Numbered from the stretch's first letter, positions 35,269 to 44,841 are shown. The stretch: DNA of 64,000 bases from Sulfuritalea sp. (GCA_023229685.1 JALNYT010000008.1:62001-126000); one strand, 5' to 3'. Made by a program: numbers and translations. Notes: a model not told the origin generated them from the letters alone.

Positions 35269-37494
35269 TCATCTGGCGGCAGCAAGCGAACCATTGACGG
35301 CCTGTTCTTTCATTGAATCGAGCGGCAGAGTCACCACCACCACCGTGCCGTGCCCCGGCTGGCTGTCGATCTGCATCTCCCCGCCGATCGAACTGAGGCG
35401 CTCGCGGATGCTGAACAGTCCGTAGCCGCCGTCCGCGGTGGGCGTCAGGCTGTGCTTCATGTTGAAGCCAACCCCGGCATCGACGACGGTGATCACCAGC
35501 TTGTCGTCATCGGTAAAGACGGACACCTCCGCCGTGTCTACCTCGGCGTGCTTCGACACATTGATCAGCAGTTCGCGCACGGTACGGAACAGCGAATTGC
35601 TTAGCGTTCCGTCCAGCAGCATGGGTTTGCCTTCGTCATAAATGTGCACGTTCAGGCTGTTACCGCGCAGCATTTCCTCGGCCAGCCACTCCAGCGCGGA
35701 AACCAACCCAAACTCCGACAGCACGGGCGGACTCAACTGCATGGAAAACGAGCGTACCGCGCGATTCGCCTGGTCGACCATGGCCCCGATGTCCTTGAAC
35801 TGCTGCTTCAGCTCGGCGTCCCATTGGTATTTGTCCTGTAGCTGCAGCGACGTGAGTTTGATCTTGATGGCGGCGATGATCTGGCCCAGATCGTCGTGCA
35901 GGTCTTGTGCGATCCCGCGCCGTTCCCGCTCCTCCACCTTCGCCAGTTCGTTGGCCAGTGCGCGCAACTGGGCAGTGCGCTCGACCACCATCTCTTCGAG
36001 GTGCAGACGGTGGCGCCGGAGTTCCGCTTCCACCTGCTTGCGTTCGGTAATGTCGCGCACATTGGCCATCACCAGCAGCTGTCCTCCCGTTTCGACAAGG
36101 GAGGCGTGGACTTCAAGGTCAAGCGGCGTTCCGTCCCTCTTGCGATAGCTGCGTTCGCCGACCCGGTGAATCTTGGATTGCACGACGTGGTCGACGTTTT
36201 CCCGCACCTGTTCCGGGCTTGCCTGCACCAGATCGCCAAGTTTCATGGCGAGCAATTCGTCGCGTTCGTATCCCAGCAGTTGGCACAGGCTGGGGTTGAC
36301 CTCGCGGATGCCCAGGTCGTCCGGGTTGAACAGGAGGACGCCGTCGGACGACTGCTGCAGCAGGGCGCTGAAGAAATCGCGCTCGATATGGAGTTGCGCC
36401 TCGCGCTGTCCGAGAGTCTCCAGCAGCCCGTTGAAGCCACCGATCAGCTGGCCGATTTCATCATGTCTCGCGACCGGCAAGGGGTTCAACGGCTTGCCTG
36501 CGCCGGTCATTTCGTTCAGTTGTCGCGCGGCATTTACCAAGGGTGATAACTGGCTTTGCAGCAGCCACCACGAAAGAATACCGGCAACAAGCGTCAACAA
36601 AGTCGCCGCGGACGCGATGTGTATTTGCATGTCGTGAATCGGCGCAAAGGCCTCTGCGGTCGGCAGCAAGGCGATCACGAACCAACCCGCTGCGGGAATG
36701 CGGGCGGCCGAGGAAAGGATTTCCACGCCAAGCGAGTTGACGGCAATCCCCGGTCCATCGAAGCCCTGCATGCGTTGATCAAGAATTGGGTTGACGCCGG
36801 GAAGGGGCAGCGCCTGCATTACGCGGTTCTTGTCGGTGGCGGTCACCACCAGGTTGTACTGCGGGGCGACGACCATGTAACCGCCGCTCTTGCCATAGCC
36901 CAGTTCCCCGATGCGGTCGAGGAAATTCGGTTTGGCGAGATTGATCACGCCGAACAGGGCGCCGATCACCTTGCCGCCGGCATCGCGGATCGGCGTGTTG
37001 ATGTTGAACAGGGCTTGATGCAGGACTCTTCCCACCACCGGGCGGCCGATGACGGTTCTTCCTTCTGTCAGGGCGATATGGGTGGCTTCGTTGCTGGCAT
37101 AGTTCGTTCCCCGGCGGCCTGCGACGACAGGCGCATCGGCCAGCGCGATGCCGTCGAGATTCACGGCAACGACGCCGGAATTGAACAAATCCTGAAAAAC
37201 AGTAATCTTGGCCAGTGTTTGCTGAAGCGCGGCCGGATTGTCCAGTATGGGCCGATCAATCGAACGGGCAACCTTTTCGAGGGCTTGGGTCCGGTCTACC
37301 AGCGCCTGGTTAAGCTCGGCGGCGACATACGACACCGTCGAGGCCTGCTGGCTGGCGAGCAGGCTTTGCAGGTCGTTGCGCAACATGTAAGTGAGGAAAA
37401 ACGACAGAGCCCAGATGCCAACGACGAAAATCGCCAGGATGCCCAGCGTGATTTTCTGTTTCAGCGAGAGTCGCCACCGGTGCTTTTCAGTCAT
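35269..37494 (-). CDS. Membrane sensor histidine kinase (Cache-HAMP-PAS, NarX-type)
   Basis: The 741-residue protein has a first membrane helix (about 15-36), a periplasmic double-Cache domain (about 40-280), a second helix (about 290-312), HAMP, a PAS domain (FNPDDLGIREVNPSLCQLLGY), and a HisKA_3 domain with the phosphoacceptor in GIAQDLHDDLGQ. The HATPase domain ends with DGGYGLFSIRERL and the G-box PGHGTVV. NarX/NarL-like systems pair it with a LuxR-type response regulator, but none is adjacent. TATATA at 37531-37536 (minus) fits a -10 about 35 bases before the ATG. Confidence 0.88.
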   Translation of the reverse strand: MTEKHRWRLSLKQKITLGILAIFVVGIWALSFFLTYMLRNDLQSLLASQQASTVSYVAAELNQALVDRTQALEKVARSIDRPILDNPAALQQTLAKITVFQDLFNSGVVAVNLDGIALADAPVVAGRRGTNYASNEATHIALTEGRTVIGRPVVGRVLHQALFNINTPIRDAGGKVIGALFGVINLAKPNFLDRIGELGYGKSGGYMVVAPQYNLVVTATDKNRVMQALPLPGVNPILDQRMQGFDGPGIAVNSLGVEILSSAARIPAAGWFVIALLPTAEAFAPIHDMQIHIASAATLLTLVAGILSWWLLQSQLSPLVNAARQLNEMTGAGKPLNPLPVARHDEIGQLIGGFNGLLETLGQREAQLHIERDFFSALLQQSSDGVLLFNPDDLGIREVNPSLCQLLGYERDELLAMKLGDLVQASPEQVRENVDHVVQSKIHRVGERSYRKRDGTPLDLEVHASLVETGGQLLVMANVRDITERKQVEAELRRHRLHLEEMVVERTAQLRALANELAKVEERERRGIAQDLHDDLGQIIAAIKIKLTSLQLQDKYQWDAELKQQFKDIGAMVDQANRAVRSFSMQLSPPVLSEFGLVSALEWLAEEMLRGNSLNVHIYDEGKPMLLDGTLSNSLFRTVRELLINVSKHAEVDTAEVSVFTDDDKLVITVVDAGVGFNMKHSLTPTADGGYGLFSIRERLSSIGGEMQIDSQPGHGTVVVVTLPLDSMKEQAVNGSLAAAR

Positions 37495-37582
37495 TTGCAG
37501 GGGGGCACCAAGGGTGGGCACGACGGTGACTATATACCTGTCTGCGCCGGTGCGGACAGGCGCGGAACATCAGGCGCGAGTG

Positions 37583-38716
37583 CTAGACGATGTCCATGTC
37601 GGTCTTGTCGCCCAAGTCCTTGGGCTGCCGGCCGCCGGGATTGAGCTTGATGCGCAGACGCACGTCATTGTGCGAATCGGCGAAGCGCAGCGCGTCCTCG
37701 TAGCTGACGACGTTGGCCTGGTAGAGGTCGAACAGCGCCTTGTCGAAGGTCTGCATGCCGAGCTCGACCGACCGCGCCATCAGCTCCTTGATTTCATGTA
37801 CCTCGCCCTTGAAGATATGGTCCTTGATCAGCGGCGAGTCGAGCATGATCTCGAACGCGGCGACGCGTCCCCTGCCATCCTCGCGCGGCACCAGACGCTG
37901 CGACAGGAAGGCGCGCACGTTGAGCGAGAGGTCCATCAGCAGCTGCTGGCGGCGCTCGTCGGGAAACAGATTGATGATGCGGTCGAGCGCCTGGTTGGTG
38001 CTGTTCGCATGCAGCGTGGCAAGACACAGGTGGCCGGTCTCGGCGAACGCGATGGCGTGCTCCATGGTCTCGCGGTCGCGGATCTCGCCGATCAGGATCA
38101 CGTCGGGCGCCTGCCGCAGCGTGTTCTTGAGCGCCACCTCCCATGACTCGGTGGTGACGCCCACCTCGCGCTGGGTGACGATGCAGTTGCGGTGCTCATG
38201 CACGAATTCCACCGGATCTTCGATGGTGATGATGTGGCCATGGCTGTTTTCATTGCGGTAGCCGATCATGGCCGCGAGGCTGGTCGATTTGCCGGAGCCG
38301 GTGCCGCCCACCACCATGACGAGGCCGCGCTCGGACATCGCCACATCGCGCAGGATGGGTGGCAGACCCAGCTCCTCCATGGTCGGTATCTTCGTGTTGA
38401 TGGTTCGCATGACCAGTCCGACGCCGTTCTGGTCGACGTAGACACTGGCCCGGAAGCGGCCGATGCCGGCCGGCGCGATCGCGAAGTTGCACTCCTTGGT
38501 TGCTTCGAACGCCGCGATTTGCTTGTCGTTCATCACCGCCCGGGCAAATGTCCTGGTGTGCATCTCGGTGAGTACCTGGTCGGAGATGGGCGTCAACTTG
38601 CCGTCGATCTTCAGCGCGGGTGGAAAGCCAACGCTGATGAACAGATCAGAGGCCTTGCGGCTGACCATCGTCTGCAGCATGTGGTGAATCACTTCGATCG
38701 GGTTGTCGTTGGACAT
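37583..38716 (-). CDS. pilU: Type IV pilus retraction ATPase-like protein PilU
   Basis: PilU is a PilT-dependent hexameric ATPase supporting pilus retraction and twitching. The 377-residue protein has Walker A VGGTGSGKST, the Asp box ITIEDPVEFVH, Walker B with LIGEIRDRETM, and the His box LATLHANSTNQALDRIINLFP. The N-terminus (IEVIHHMLQTMVSRKASDLF) and the long C-terminal tail are PilU-like rather than PilT-like. No pilT lies upstream. It follows moeA on the same strand with a 37-base gap. Confidence 0.9.
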   Translation of the reverse strand: MSNDNPIEVIHHMLQTMVSRKASDLFISVGFPPALKIDGKLTPISDQVLTEMHTRTFARAVMNDKQIAAFEATKECNFAIAPAGIGRFRASVYVDQNGVGLVMRTINTKIPTMEELGLPPILRDVAMSERGLVMVVGGTGSGKSTSLAAMIGYRNENSHGHIITIEDPVEFVHEHRNCIVTQREVGVTTESWEVALKNTLRQAPDVILIGEIRDRETMEHAIAFAETGHLCLATLHANSTNQALDRIINLFPDERRQQLLMDLSLNVRAFLSQRLVPREDGRGRVAAFEIMLDSPLIKDHIFKGEVHEIKELMARSVELGMQTFDKALFDLYQANVVSYEDALRFADSHNDVRLRIKLNPGGRQPKDLGDKTDMDIV

Positions 38717-38753
38717 GGGCTTGGTCCTCGATTTAGTGAAGCTCGGCCAGTAT

Positions 38754-40037
38754 TTATACCAGCCCGCTCATCAACTGCACATTCACCGTATCGCCAGCGC
38801 CGACTTTCTCGCGCTCGTGTTCGAGCACGATGAAGCAGTCGGCCTCCGACATCGAGCGCAGCACGCCGGAACCTTGAGCGCCGGTGGGGCGCACGCACCA
38901 CTCGCCGTCTTCCTGGAACAGGATGCCGCGCTGGAATTCGGTGCGGCCGCGGCCCTTCTTCATGGCTTCCACGCAGCGTGCGGGAAAGGCGGGGAAGGGT
39001 ATTACCGGATCGACGCCGGCCAGCTTCAGAATGGCCGGCCGTACGAACTGGTAGAAGGTGACCATCACCGCCACCGGGTTGCCCGGCAGGCCGAACAGCC
39101 AGGCCCCGGGACTGTCTGCGCCGTCAGGCTGGATGCGGCCGAAGGCCATGGGGCGGCCGGGCTTCATGGCGATTTTCCAGAAGGCCACTTCGCCGAGTTG
39201 GGCCATCAGCTGCTTGATGAAGTCGGCCTCGCCGACCGAGACGCCGCCGCTGGTGATGATCGCGTCGGCGCAGCCGGCGGCTTCGCGGAAGGCCGCTTCG
39301 AGCGCGGCCGGATCGTCCCTCACCACACCCATGTCGATCACGTCGCAGCCAAGCCGGGTGAGCATGCCCCACAGCGTGTAGCGGTTGCTGTCATACACCG
39401 CGCCGGGCGCCAGCGGCGTGCCGATCGAGCACAGCTCGTCGCCGGTGGAAAACAGCGCAACGCGCACGCGGCGGCGTACCGAGAGTTCGGCGACGCCGAG
39501 CGAGGCGATGATGCCGATCTCGGCCGGGCGCAGCTTCTTGCCGGCGGCAATTGCCGGGCGCCCGGCCTGCAGGTCCTCGCCGGCGCGACGGGTGTTCTGG
39601 TCACGGCGCTGGCCGGGCGGGATGATCACCGCATCGCCTTCGACGCGCGCGACTTCCTGGATCACCACGCAGTCGACGTCCTGCGGGAGGATCGCGCCGG
39701 TCATGATTCGTACCGTCTCGCCAGCGTCGACTCTTCCTTCGAAGGCGCGGCCGGCGAGGGCGGTGCCGATATTCTTCAGGCGCGTCTCGCCGCTCGCCGC
39801 GAGATCGGAGTAGCGCACGGCCCAGCCGTCCATGGCCGAATTGTCGTGGCTCGGCACGTCGATCGGCGAGATGACGTCCTCGGCCAGCACGCGATCCAGT
39901 GCCTGGCGCACGAAAACCCGCTCATGGACGCCGACCGGGCTCAGCAGGTCGAGGATCAGCTCGCGGGCACGATCGACGTGCAGCGAATTCGGGTCGTAAT
40001 TGTCGGCGCAGGACAGGGTCTGGAGGATGGAGGTCAT
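38754..40037 (-). CDS. moeA: Molybdopterin molybdenumtransferase MoeA
   Basis: MoeA inserts molybdate (or in related organisms tungstate) into adenylylated molybdopterin. The 427-residue protein begins MTSILQTLSCADNYDPNSLH and shows SHDNSAMDGWAV, VRIMTGAILP, FSTGDEL, SGGVSVGEADF and GLPGNPVAVMVTF. ATG 40037 is chosen because the upstream in-frame extension has no family character. It sits 43 bases after moaA in a cofactor pair. It may serve the tungsten enzyme encoded at 47805, though metal choice cannot be read from sequence. Confidence 0.95.
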   Translation of the reverse strand: MTSILQTLSCADNYDPNSLHVDRARELILDLLSPVGVHERVFVRQALDRVLAEDVISPIDVPSHDNSAMDGWAVRYSDLAASGETRLKNIGTALAGRAFEGRVDAGETVRIMTGAILPQDVDCVVIQEVARVEGDAVIIPPGQRRDQNTRRAGEDLQAGRPAIAAGKKLRPAEIGIIASLGVAELSVRRRVRVALFSTGDELCSIGTPLAPGAVYDSNRYTLWGMLTRLGCDVIDMGVVRDDPAALEAAFREAAGCADAIITSGGVSVGEADFIKQLMAQLGEVAFWKIAMKPGRPMAFGRIQPDGADSPGAWLFGLPGNPVAVMVTFYQFVRPAILKLAGVDPVIPFPAFPARCVEAMKKGRGRTEFQRGILFQEDGEWCVRPTGAQGSGVLRSMSEADCFIVLEHEREKVGAGDTVNVQLMSGLV

Positions 40038-40080
40038 GGCGTGAAGCGATTTGGCGGACGGCGCTGATTCTGCGTTGAGT

Positions 40081-41163
40081 CTAGCCGCCAATGTAAGACA
40101 TTTCAATTTTTCCGGGCAGGGCGGTGGCGGCGGTGCGGATTTCCGAATAACGGTCATCGCGTCCGCGCCAGACGGCCGCGATCACGCGCTGCAGTTGGTC
40201 GTCGTCCGCACCCTGGCGCAGCAGCGCGCGCAGGTCGTGGCCGCTGCGGGCGAACAGGCAGGTGTAGAGCTGGCCTTCGGTGGATAGCCGGATGCGGGTG
40301 CAGGTGGCGCAGAAGGCCTGCGTGACCGAGGAGATGACGCCGATCTCGCCGGCGCCGTCGCGGTAACGCCAGCGCTCGGCGACTTCGCCGTGGTAGTTGG
40401 CATCGATCGCCTGCAGCGGAAATTCGGCGTTGATGCGGGCGATCACGTCGGCGGAGGGCAGCACCTCGTCCATGCGCCAGCCGTTGGAGCTGCCGACATC
40501 CATGAACTCGATGAAGCGCAGGATGTGGCCGCTGTTGCGGAAGTGGCGCGCCAGCGGCAGGATCTGGTCGTCGTTGGTGCCGCGCTTGACCACGCAATTC
40601 ACCTTGATCGGCGCGAGGCCCGCGGCTGCGGCGGCGGCGATGCCGTCGAGCACGTCGCTGACCGGATAATCGACATCGTTCATGCGCTTGAATACGGCGT
40701 CGTCGAGGCCGTCGAGACTGACCGTGACGCGCGTCAGACCGGCGTCCCTCAGCGCCCGCGCCTTCTTCGTCAGCAGCGAGCCATTGGTGGTCAGCGTCAG
40801 TTCCACCGGCAGCTTCGCCAGTTGCTCGATCAGGTTTTCGATATGCCGGCGCAACAGCGGCTCGCCGCCGGTGATGCGGATTTTCTCGACGCCCTGATCG
40901 ACGAAGATGCGCGCGATGCGGACGATCTCCTCGAAAGACAGTAGCTCGGCGCGCGGCAGAAATGCGTGGTCGTGGTCGAACACGGCTTTCGGCATGCAAT
41001 ACACGCAGCGGAAATTGCAGCGGTCGGTGACCGAGATGCGCAAGTCGCGCACTCGCCGGTTGCGCCGGTCGACCAGGCTGCCGTCAAGCGGCGCGGCAAG
41101 CGCGTCGCTGCCTGCTGGCAGGGGCTTGGGCGCACTGGCGATAGGGATAATGCGGGCTTTCAT
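40081..41163 (-). CDS. moaA: GTP 3',8-cyclase MoaA
   Basis: MoaA is a radical-SAM enzyme that, with MoaC, converts GTP to cyclic pyranopterin monophosphate, the first step of molybdopterin synthesis. The 360-residue protein has the radical-SAM cluster motif CNFRCVYCMP, the GGEPLLR motif, and a C-terminal [4Fe-4S] set (CATCTRIRLSTEGQLYTCLF). The C-terminal double Gly of MoaA is present (YIGG). Start at ATG 41163 (MKARIIPI). moeA follows in the same orientation. Confidence 0.96.
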   Translation of the reverse strand: MKARIIPIASAPKPLPAGSDALAAPLDGSLVDRRNRRVRDLRISVTDRCNFRCVYCMPKAVFDHDHAFLPRAELLSFEEIVRIARIFVDQGVEKIRITGGEPLLRRHIENLIEQLAKLPVELTLTTNGSLLTKKARALRDAGLTRVTVSLDGLDDAVFKRMNDVDYPVSDVLDGIAAAAAAGLAPIKVNCVVKRGTNDDQILPLARHFRNSGHILRFIEFMDVGSSNGWRMDEVLPSADVIARINAEFPLQAIDANYHGEVAERWRYRDGAGEIGVISSVTQAFCATCTRIRLSTEGQLYTCLFARSGHDLRALLRQGADDDQLQRVIAAVWRGRDDRYSEIRTAATALPGKIEMSYIGG

Positions 41164-41251
41164 CTCGTTGCGGACTATAAGCCGGCCGGGCCGTCGAGAC
41201 AACACCCGCCACCGGCCGGGGTCCCTATCTACGAAGTGCGTCCTGCCGTCA

Positions 41252-41827
41252 TCAGGGCTTTGCTGCAGGGCGCCTGAGCAGCAGGGAAGGGTTCTCCGTG
41301 ACCTTGTCCGTCAAGCCGCCGACGCTGGTAACGACTTTCTTGACCTGGTCCTCGATGGCCGAGAATTTCTTGACCAGCTTCGGCAGATCGTCGAGCATCG
41401 CATTGAGTCCGGTTTTTTCCGAAGGAATCTCGGGGATCTGATTTTCGGGCGTGACCGCAAGCAGGGTTTGTGCTGCCGGGTCTCCGCCGTTCAGTTCGAT
41501 AAAGACGACGCCGGTGATGCCCTTCAACGTCAGGCTGGCCTTGGTGTCGGTCTTGACCGGCGTTTCCTTGCGCAACCTGATATCCACACGCACCAGGCGC
41601 GAATTGTCCGGATCGATGCGCATCGACTTGACCGTGCCGACATCGACGCCACGGAATTTCACCGTATCGCCTGCCGTGAGCCCGCTCACCGAGTCCGGAA
41701 AATGGATGCGGTAGATTACATCGTCATGGCGCCCGGCACTTCCCAGCCACACGGCGAAAATCGCTGCGGCAACCGAGAACACGATGATGAACAGCCCCTC
41801 GAAGAAGTAGTGCTTGTCAGTTTCCAT
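41252..41827 (-). CDS. MlaD-family MCE lipid-transport protein
   Basis: MCE proteins bind phospholipid in the periplasm for ABC-type intermembrane transport. The 191-residue protein has an N-terminal membrane anchor (LFIIVFSVAAAIFAVWL) and one MCE domain (about residues 38-115) with GLTAGDTVKFRGVDVGTV and the LKGITGVVFIEL loop. The tail after residue 130 is helical and ends ENPSLLLRR. It overlaps the ATPase gene by 11 bases. No MlaC or MlaB gene is adjacent. Confidence 0.88.
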   Translation of the reverse strand: METDKHYFFEGLFIIVFSVAAAIFAVWLGSAGRHDDVIYRIHFPDSVSGLTAGDTVKFRGVDVGTVKSMRIDPDNSRLVRVDIRLRKETPVKTDTKASLTLKGITGVVFIELNGGDPAAQTLLAVTPENQIPEIPSEKTGLNAMLDDLPKLVKKFSAIEDQVKKVVTSVGGLTDKVTENPSLLLRRPAAKP

Positions 41828-42608
41828 GGCTTGTTTTCCTTGCTTTCATTGCGCCTTCCGCGCGCGGTCCGTGGAAGAATTCGTGAATCCACGGATGGGT
41901 GGACTTCAGCAGCTTGTCGGCCGTGTCGACCGTAATCGTCTTGTCGACCAGCACGGCAATGCGGCCGCAGACGGTGAACAGCGTGGTGAGATCGTGGGTG
42001 ACGATGACGACGGTAATGCCGAGGATCTGGTTGAGCTGCAGGATCAGAGCATCGATGCCGCTCGCGGCGATCGGGTCGAGATCCGAGGTGGGTTCGTCGA
42101 GAAACAGAATCCTCGGGTCGAGCGCGAGCGCCCGCGCCAAGGCGGCGCGTTTCACCATGCCGCCGGACAGCGCGGAGGGAAACTTGATGCCGCTGTCCGC
42201 CGGCAATCCGGAGAGCGCCAGCTTCATCGCTGCGATGTGTTCCTGCTCTTTGGCCGGCAGTGTCGTATGTTCGCGCATCGGCAGCATGATGTTCTGTGCC
42301 ACCGAAAGCGAAGAAAACAATGCACCTTGCTGAAACAGCACGCCGATGAGAGAGGCTCTTTCCGCCGCACCGATGGATTGAACCGGCTTGCCATTGAGCA
42401 GCACTTCGCCGGCATCCGGCTGGTGCAGACCGGTGAGGGTCTTGAGCAGCACCGACTTGCCCGAGCCCGATCCGCCTGCGATGCCGATTATTTCGCCGGG
42501 CACGATGTCGAGGCTGAGCTTGTCGTGTACCACCTGTTTGCCAAATCGATTGACGATACCGCGCGCCGACAGGATCGGTTCGGCATGGGCCCTGGTCCGG
42601 GTATTCAT
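41817..42608 (-). CDS. Mla-type ABC transporter ATP-binding protein
   Basis: The 263-residue ATPase has Walker A GGSGSGKSVLL, Q-loop LFQQGALFSSLSV, signature SALSGGMVKRAALARAL, Walker B RILFLDEPTSDLDP and the H-loop VTHDL. The GGM form of the signature and the GALFSSLSV stretch are typical of MlaF/TtgA-like ATPases. It overlaps both its neighbours (permease upstream, MCE protein downstream), giving a three-gene lipid transporter. Confidence 0.92.
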   Translation of the reverse strand: MNTRTRAHAEPILSARGIVNRFGKQVVHDKLSLDIVPGEIIGIAGGSGSGKSVLLKTLTGLHQPDAGEVLLNGKPVQSIGAAERASLIGVLFQQGALFSSLSVAQNIMLPMREHTTLPAKEQEHIAAMKLALSGLPADSGIKFPSALSGGMVKRAALARALALDPRILFLDEPTSDLDPIAASGIDALILQLNQILGITVVIVTHDLTTLFTVCGRIAVLVDKTITVDTADKLLKSTHPWIHEFFHGPRAEGAMKARKTSHGN

Positions 42609-43747
42609 AGGCCGAGCCTTTCGAACAGGATGGAGAAAAATGCGTCGAGCACGATCACCAGAAAGATCGATTTCACTACGGCGCGGGTGGTCTCCCGGCC
42701 GACACTTGCCGCCGAGCCCGTCACCCGGAGCCCGTGCATGCAGCCGATGACGGCAATGAAGAAGGCAAACACCGGCGCCTTGAACAGGCCGACGAAGAGA
42801 TCGTGGCCGTCGACCACCTGCGGCAGGCGTGTCAGGTATTGGGTCGGCGATACATCAAGCAGAAACTGTGCGATCGCGGCGCCGCCGATCAGGCCCATGA
42901 TGTCGGCAAAGAACGTCAGCAGCGGCAGGGTGATGACCAGGGCGATCACGCGCGGCACCACCAGTACCTGCATGGGTTTGATCCCCATCACCTTGAGCGC
43001 GTCGACTTCCTCCCGTGTCTCCATGACGCCGATTTCGGCGGTGAAGGCGGAGCCCGAGCGGCCGGCCACCATGATGGCCGTGATCAGCACGGCCATTTCG
43101 CGCAATACCGACACCGCTACCAGGTTGATGGTGTAGTCCTCGCCGCCAAAGGGGCGCAACTGGGCCACGCCCTGATAGCCGATGACGATCGCGATCATGA
43201 TGGCCATCAGGCCAATGATGGGCAGCGCCTGAATGCCGGTTTCCGTTATATGCCGGGAGATCGAAGCCGGACGCAGGCAATGCGGATGAAGCAGGGCGTT
43301 GGCGGTCCAACTCGCGGCGCGACCGACAAAGGTGATCAGGTCGAGTGCTTCGTGCCGGGCATCGTGCGCGCCTTTGCCGAGCTGGATGATGAGCTGGCGC
43401 CAGCGGGAAACGGTTTTGACTTTCGGTATCGGCTTGAGATCGAGCCCGTAGATGAGATCGAGCAGCGCCCGTTGTTCGGCGCGGACCCCGGTAAGTTCCA
43501 CGCCCTTGTCGCGCAGGCCGCAGAGGAACAACGCGCCCGGCGTGTCGAGGCTGTCGAGCATGGCAACGTCGAGGTGGCGCGATGCCCCCTGCTTCGACCA
43601 TCTTGCCAGGGACTTTCCTGCTTCGACCAGCGTCGATATTTCAAGAACACCCGCCAGTGCGAGGCGATCACCATCGCCGCTGACGACCAGCGTCGGCTGG
43701 GGCGGGTTGGCGGAAGCTTGCTGCGCGTTTGCAGGCACACGGATCAC
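42605..43747 (-). CDS. Mla-type ABC permease with N-terminal STAS-like domain
   Basis: The 380-residue protein has about 110 N-terminal residues resembling a STAS domain (VVSGDGDRLALAGVLEIST, LDVAMLDSLDTPGALFL). An MlaE permease domain follows (GIQALPIIGLMAIMIAIVIGYQG, MVAGRSGSAFTAEIGVMETREEVDAL) with five or six helices. In the classical system the STAS protein MlaB is separate, so the fusion probably replaces it. It is the first gene of the minus-strand operon. Confidence 0.9.
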   Translation of the reverse strand: MIRVPANAQQASANPPQPTLVVSGDGDRLALAGVLEISTLVEAGKSLARWSKQGASRHLDVAMLDSLDTPGALFLCGLRDKGVELTGVRAEQRALLDLIYGLDLKPIPKVKTVSRWRQLIIQLGKGAHDARHEALDLITFVGRAASWTANALLHPHCLRPASISRHITETGIQALPIIGLMAIMIAIVIGYQGVAQLRPFGGEDYTINLVAVSVLREMAVLITAIMVAGRSGSAFTAEIGVMETREEVDALKVMGIKPMQVLVVPRVIALVITLPLLTFFADIMGLIGGAAIAQFLLDVSPTQYLTRLPQVVDGHDLFVGLFKAPVFAFFIAVIGCMHGLRVTGSAASVGRETTRAVVKSIFLVIVLDAFFSILFERLGL

Positions 43748-43970
43748 GGTTTGTACGAGGCTCCACGAACTGAGAATTGGCCGAATGATTCAGACTTGAT
43801 ATTTCTTCGCGCCGGCACGGACGCGTCGTAAGCGTATGCAGGCTATTCGAGGCGCCGGGCAAACTCGGTGCGCTAGCGAACATGCCGTTTCGCAACCCGC
43901 TCGAACACGACTACCCCCTGACTGCAACTGCAAGAGACAGGAACCAGTCACCCTGGTGGTGCCGCCAGGG

Positions 43971-44360
43971 TCACGCCTTGAGGCTTGCGCAGACCCGTTG
44001 CAGAAGCATCCGTACTTCCTTGCCGAGGGCATGTACTTCCGGTTTGTCGACCAACTGCAACACGACCTCGGGATCCATGAATGCGACCGTTATGGTGCCA
44101 TCGGCTTCTTCGCGCACGACCACGTTGCACGGCAGTAGCAAGCCGATGTCGGGATCAGCCTCGATGGCGCGGTGTGCGAGCGGGGGGTTGCATGCGCCGA
44201 GTATGCGATATGGCCGGTGTTCGATATTGAGCTTGGCCTTCAGCGTCGCCTTGACATCGATATCGGTGAGGACACCGAATCCTTCCTTTTTCAGGGCTTC
44301 GGTGACCATTGCGACGGCGGTATCGAACGGTACTTTCAGCTGGGTGTTGAATCCGTACAT
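43971..44360 (-). CDS. DUF302 domain protein
   Basis: The 129-residue cytoplasmic protein matches DUF302: FDTAVAMVTEALKKEGFGVLT, RILGACNPPLAHRAIEADP and LLLPCNVVVREE. Two Cys (in GACNPP and LLPCNV) are conserved in the family. The function is not established; members occur in redox or metal-stress contexts. A short GC-rich inverted repeat overlaps its stop, without a T-run. The Met-rich protein gene lies directly upstream. Confidence 0.88.
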   Translation of the reverse strand: MYGFNTQLKVPFDTAVAMVTEALKKEGFGVLTDIDVKATLKAKLNIEHRPYRILGACNPPLAHRAIEADPDIGLLLPCNVVVREEADGTITVAFMDPEVVLQLVDKPEVHALGKEVRMLLQRVCASLKA

Positions 44361-44418
44361 GAGTTGTTTCCTTTCAAGTGGCTATGCTGCTTGGTCAAAT
44401 GCGGGATCAATGTTGGTA

Positions 44419-44841
44419 CTACCTGGCTAGCATCGACTCCATGGCCTGCTGGTGCTGCATCAGCTGCTCCATCATCGTCTGCATCATGTCTAGGCGCTTT
44501 TCCGTCATGGCGTGGTGCTGCATCATCGCGCTGCCGGCCATTCCGTGCTTCTTGTCACCCTTCATCATGGCGCCGTCCATGCCATGCATCGTTTGCATGT
44601 TTTCCTGCATGGTCTGCATGTGTGCCTGCATCAGCTTTTGGCGTTCCGCAGGGTCGGTTGTCGCCCGGAATTGTTCCATCTGCTGCTGCATTTTCTTCAT
44701 GTTCTCCTGCATCTGCAGCGTCTGCTTATCCGTGGCCATGCTCATCGCCGGCTTGCCGGGTGCGACTTTTTCCTGCGCCGACAGGGCCGGCACCGACAGG
44801 GCGCAGCCAACGACTGCGGCGAGGAGTATTGGAGTTTTCAT
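44419..44841 (-). CDS. Met/Gln-rich periplasmic protein
   Basis: The 140-residue product has a signal peptide (PILLAAVVGCALSVPALSA) and a mature helical region extremely rich in Met, Gln and His (MQENMKKMQQQMEQF, HGMDGAMMKGDKKHGM, MMQHHAM). The Met/His clusters could bind copper or silver ions, though no metal-resistance gene is adjacent. ATG 44841 gives the proper signal peptide. It is 58 bases upstream of DUF302 and probably cotranscribed with it. Confidence 0.65.
   Translation of the reverse strand: MKTPILLAAVVGCALSVPALSAQEKVAPGKPAMSMATDKQTLQMQENMKKMQQQMEQFRATTDPAERQKLMQAHMQTMQENMQTMHGMDGAMMKGDKKHGMAGSAMMQHHAMTEKRLDMMQTMMEQLMQHQQAMESMLAR

Noticed and set aside
43950..43971. Inverted repeat ACCCTGG/CCAGGGT at the DUF302 stop considered as a terminator
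   Set aside because: No T-run follows on the minus strand and the stem overlaps the stop codon, so termination is not supported.
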